A stretch of DNA of 8,740 nucleotides from Pseudomonas sp. UBA5782. Lineage in GTDB: Bacteria; Pseudomonadota; Gammaproteobacteria; Pseudomonadales; Pseudomonadaceae. The stretch is taken from the NCBI GenBank assembly GCA_002418465.1, contig DIEE01000162.1:1-8740 (forward strand), in the 5' to 3' direction. The position numbers and the translations under genes are program-made. The notes under the pieces were generated by a model. It saw nothing but the letters and a program-made list of their open reading frames with translations, was not told where the DNA came from and did not search any database. Positions 6,512-8,740 of this stretch are shown piece by piece; positions within the stretch are counted from its first letter, which is position 1; each line of letters starts with the position of its first letter.

Positions 6512-6650
6512 CCGCCGATTTTCTTCCGCCCGATTGATCCAGCTCTCTTTCACGCCGACTTTCGCCCGAGTCGGGCGGCCGCCGGCTGTCTGCGGTAGTG
6601 GCCATTCGGTACTATCGCACCTTGGATAAATAATAATGTTCGGAGAACAG

Positions 6651-7322
6651 ATGAAAACTTCAGGTCTCGTTTCCTGCATGGCCACCGCTGCCATCTTGTT
6701 GGTAACCGCCGGTTGCGCCACCGAAACCTCGCACTCGGTCGCGGTGACCCAGGTGCAAAGCGCAGGACAGGCCTATTCGGGGGTTCGTACGCCGATCTCG
6801 GTGGGTAAGTTCGACAACCGCTCGAGCTACATGCGCGGGATATTTTCCGATGGCGTCGACCGCCTTGGTGGACAGGCCAAAACCACGCTGATCACTCATC
6901 TGCAGCAGTCAAACCGCTTCAACGTGCTGGATCGCGACAACCTTGCCGAACTCAGCCAGGAAGCCGGCTTCAAGAAGCAGGTGCAGTCGCTGAAAGGCGC
7001 CGACTACGTGCTGACGGGCGATGTCACCGAGTTCGGTCGCAAGGAAGTCGGTGATCAGCAGCTGTTCGGCATCCTCGGCCGTGGCAAGCAGCAGGTCGCC
7101 TACGCCAAGGTCAGCCTGAACATCGTCAACATCGGCACTTCCGAAGTGGTGTATTCCACCCAGGGTGCCGGCGAATATGTGCTGTCCAACCGTGAAATCA
7201 TCGGTTTCGGCGGTACCGCCAGCTACGACTCTACCCTCAATGGCAAGGTTCTCGACCTGGCCATGCGCGAAGCCGTGCAGCACATGGTCAGCGCTATCGA
7301 TCAGGGCGCCTGGAAGCCCTGA
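6651..7322 (+). CDS. CsgG/HfaB-family outer-membrane lipoprotein
   Basis: A 223-residue lipoprotein. The signal peptide ends in the lipobox LVTAGC with the acylated cysteine at C22. Residue +2 is Ala, which favours the outer membrane. The rest has the CsgG fold pattern: a PISVGKFDNRSS strand (48-59), a helix with LITHLQQSNRFNVLDRDNL (80-98), and a GADYVLTGDVTEF strand (116-128). Two stretches follow at the positions where CsgG forms its membrane-spanning hairpins (about 125-160 and 165-200). It ends in a helix and DQGAWKP, like CsgG's RGLWD. E. coli CsgG (277 residues) is the nine-subunit pore that exports curli subunits. This protein is shorter and has no curli genes beside it, so its cargo is unknown. 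ATG 6651 is preferred over ATG 6636 because GGAGA lies 5 nt upstream. It heads a three-gene lipoprotein cluster. Confidence 0.88.
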   Translation: MKTSGLVSCMATAAILLVTAGCATETSHSVAVTQVQSAGQAYSGVRTPISVGKFDNRSSYMRGIFSDGVDRLGGQAKTTLITHLQQSNRFNVLDRDNLAELSQEAGFKKQVQSLKGADYVLTGDVTEFGRKEVGDQQLFGILGRGKQQVAYAKVSLNIVNIGTSEVVYSTQGAGEYVLSNREIIGFGGTASYDSTLNGKVLDLAMREAVQHMVSAIDQGAWKP

Positions 7323-7361
7323 TTCGCCGCCGTTTCTCATCACACCAAGGGAGTTTCATCG

Positions 7362-7718
7362 ATGACGCGTTCATTCGCGAGGCAATCGCTATTGATCATG
7401 GCAGGAGCGGTCCTGCTGCAGGGTTGCGCCACTCCGCGACCAACCCTGTATGACTGGGAAGGCTATCAGGCGCAGGTCTACGAGCACTTCAAGGGCGAAG
7501 GCAGCGCCGAGCAGCAGATCACCGAAATGGAGAAAGGCCTGCAGGTGATCCGCGCCAACGGCAAGACGCCGCCACCGGGTTACCACGCACACCTCGGCAT
7601 GCTCTACGCGCAGGCTGGCAAGGGTGATCAGGTCGAGCAGCAGTTCACTACCGAGGAAGCGCTGTTCCCCGAGTCGAAAACCTACATGGACTTCCTGTTG
7701 AAGAAACAGGGCAAGTAA
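7362..7718 (+). CDS. Small lipoprotein, DUF4810-like
   Basis: A 118-residue lipoprotein with a short signal peptide and lipobox LLQGC (C22); residue +2 is Ala. The mature protein of about 97 residues begins with TPRPTLYDWEGYQ and is mostly predicted helix. Its PGYHAHLGMLYAQAGKGDQ segment (about 74-92), followed by FTTEEALFPESKTYMDFLL, looks like one tetratricopeptide-type helix pair. It resembles the family DUF4810, whose members often lie between CsgG-like and DUF799 genes. No enzymatic motif is seen, and an adaptor or assembly role is only a guess. The ATG has AAGGGAG 8 nt upstream. It follows the CsgG-like gene by 39 bp and precedes the DUF799 gene by 13 bp, which suggests one transcript. 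Confidence 0.8.
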   Translation: MTRSFARQSLLIMAGAVLLQGCATPRPTLYDWEGYQAQVYEHFKGEGSAEQQITEMEKGLQVIRANGKTPPPGYHAHLGMLYAQAGKGDQVEQQFTTEEALFPESKTYMDFLLKKQGK

Positions 7719-7731
7719 GAGGGATCTTTCC

Positions 7732-8385
7732 GTGAAGCACTTCATCCAGTCGTTTGCCATTTTGGCTCTCGCAGGGCTGCTATCCGCCTGCGCGACGCCG
7801 CCATCGGTCGATTACAGCGCCTACCGCGAGAGTCGTCCGGCCTCCATCCTGATTCTGCCGCCGCTGAACCAGACGCCCGACATCAAGGCCAGCTACGGCA
7901 TGCTCGCGCAGATGTCCTATCCGCTGGCCGAGTCCGGCTACTACGTCCTGCCGGTGGCGCTGGTCGACGAGACCTTCCGCCAGAACGGCCTGGATAACGC
8001 TGCCGATATCCATGAGGTGGCACCGGCCAAGCTGCGTGAAATCTTCGGCGCCGATGCGGCGCTGTACGTGACGGTCACGCAGTACGGCGCGACCTACACG
8101 ATCTTCGACAGCTCGGTGAAGGTGCAGGCCAACGCCAAACTGGTCGATCTGCGCAGCGGCACGCTGCTGTGGAGCGGCTCCGCGTTCGCCACCGATCAGG
8201 CCAGCAACAACAACGGCGGCGGTCTGATCGGCGTGCTGGTCAGCGCGGCGGTGAAGCAGATCGTCAACAACCTGTCCGACACCAGCTACCCGGTGGCCGG
8301 CATCGCCAGCGCGCAGCTGCTGACTGCCGGGCGTCAGAACGGCGTGCTGCACGGCCCGCGCTCGCCGGAGTTCGGCAAGGACTGA
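7732..8385 (+). CDS. DUF799 (GNA1162-like) lipoprotein
   Basis: A 217-residue lipoprotein starting at GTG 7732, with AGAGGGA about 8 nt upstream. Signal peptide with lipobox LLSAC (C20); residue +2 is Ala. The mature protein starts with TPPSVDYSAYRESRP, then an ILILPPLNQTPD strand (39-50). It continues with SYPLAESGYYVLPVALVDETF (62-82), a FGADAALYVTVTQYG strand (105-119), and LVDLRSGTLLWSGSA (137-151). A Gly/Asn-rich turn (159-164) precedes a hydrophobic helix (165-181). The pattern matches DUF799, which includes the Neisseria surface antigen GNA1162. Its order of strands and helices is broadly like the periplasmic domain of CsgG, so the proteins may assemble together; that is inference. Third gene of the lipoprotein cluster, followed by a terminator. 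Confidence 0.85.
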   Translation: MKHFIQSFAILALAGLLSACATPPSVDYSAYRESRPASILILPPLNQTPDIKASYGMLAQMSYPLAESGYYVLPVALVDETFRQNGLDNAADIHEVAPAKLREIFGADAALYVTVTQYGATYTIFDSSVKVQANAKLVDLRSGTLLWSGSAFATDQASNNNGGGLIGVLVSAAVKQIVNNLSDTSYPVAGIASAQLLTAGRQNGVLHGPRSPEFGKD

Positions 8386-8432
8386 GGCGGTGGCCAGCGG
8401 GCTGCAACTGTGAGTGCCCGTCTGAATGCGAA

Positions 8433-8461
8433 AATCCCGGCCTCGAGCCGGGGTTCTTGTT
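8433..8461. terminator. Bidirectional terminator between the lipoprotein cluster and gloA
   Basis: A 9-bp stem including one G-T pair (8433-8441 with 8447-8455) has a five-base loop. It is followed on the plus strand by CTTGTTC and, read on the minus strand, by TTCGC after the stem's own A/T end. It lies between convergent genes and can serve both. Confidence 0.75.
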
Positions 8462-8483
8462 CATGGCGCCGACGATCGCGAGA

Positions 8484-8740
8484 TCAGGTCGACTTTTCGA
8501 TCAGCTCGATCTTGTAGCCATCGGGGTCGGCGACGAAGGCGATGACCGTGGTGCCGTGCTTCATCGGGCCTGCTTCGCGGGTCACCTGGCCGCCGTTGTT
8601 GCGGATGTCGTCGCAGGCTTTTGCGGCGTTATCCACTTCGAGGGCGATGTGGCCGTAGCCGGTGCCGATCTCGTAGCTTTCCACGCCCCAGTTGTGGGTC
8701 AGTTCGATGGCGCTGTGTTCGGCTTCGCTGCCGTAGCCGA
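8484..8740 (-). CDS. gloA: Lactoylglutathione lyase (glyoxalase I), 5' end outside window
   Basis: The frame is open to the window edge and gives the last 84 residues of about 130. The enzyme turns the methylglyoxal-glutathione adduct into S-lactoylglutathione in the cytoplasm, a detoxification step. Three of the four metal ligands are visible: the Glu of AIELTHNW, the His of GYGHIALEV and the Glu of GYKIELIEK. The first His lies upstream of the window. The ADPDGYKIE C-terminal motif is typical of GloA. It is convergent with the DUF799 gene. In PAO1 gloA1 directly follows argG, so here the lipoprotein cluster separates them. A start at the internal GTG (8684) would remove the first metal Glu and is not credible. 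Confidence 0.95.
   Translation of the reverse strand, partial: GYGSEAEHSAIELTHNWGVESYEIGTGYGHIALEVDNAAKACDDIRNNGGQVTREAGPMKHGTTVIAFVADPDGYKIELIEKST

Noticed and set aside
6563..6577. CGCCCG-AGT-CGGGCG inverted repeat upstream of the CsgG-like gene
   Set aside because: A six-base stem in GC-rich DNA without a T-run; too likely by chance to call a terminator or operator.
6601..6650. Promoter for the lipoprotein cluster in the AT-rich stretch before 6651
   Set aside because: TACTAT (6610-6615) and TAATAAT-like sequences are present, but none has an acceptable -35 at 16-18 bp, so I cannot support a specific promoter.

Overview
The window is high-GC Gammaproteobacterial chromosome and almost certainly comes from the genus Pseudomonas in the broad sense (Pseudomonas/Stutzerimonas). 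The evidence is a BfrB-type bacterioferritin with its Bfd partner, a Pseudomonas-like MotY, an ArgR operator of the TGTCGC type, and a gene order (grxD, bfrB, bfd, rnt, pyrC, motY, argG, gloA) that matches, from memory, the P. aeruginosa PAO1 segment around PA3524-PA3534. It does not look like P. aeruginosa itself: the peroxidase gene expected between bfd and rnt is missing, and three lipoprotein genes sit between argG and gloA.

Left part (1-2270): the 3' end of a molybdopterin oxidoreductase gene, then an iron and Fe-S group. grxD (monothiol glutaredoxin) runs forward. It converges on bfrB (iron store) and bfd (the [2Fe-2S] ferredoxin that helps release iron from BfrB), both on the minus strand. 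bfd and bfrB are separated by a strong terminator and each has its own promoter. The two promoters share a 22-bp block (18 of 22 identical) containing the -10 region and a Fur-like core, but only the bfd copy has a good second Fur half-site and a good -35.

Middle part (2270-6500): pyrC and rnt form a minus-strand pair whose coding regions overlap by four bases (GTGA). Divergent from pyrC is motY, preceded by a close match to a FliA (sigma-28) promoter. argG follows, with a correctly spaced two-half-site ArgR operator covering its likely -35.

Right part (6500-8740): three consecutive genes on the plus strand, each encoding a predicted outer-membrane lipoprotein: a CsgG/HfaB-like protein, a small DUF4810-type protein and a DUF799 (GNA1162-like) protein. 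No curli subunit or curli accessory gene is visible. This orphan trio is the least understood and most interesting part of the window. It ends at a bidirectional terminator shared with the convergent gloA gene (glyoxalase I), which runs off the window edge.
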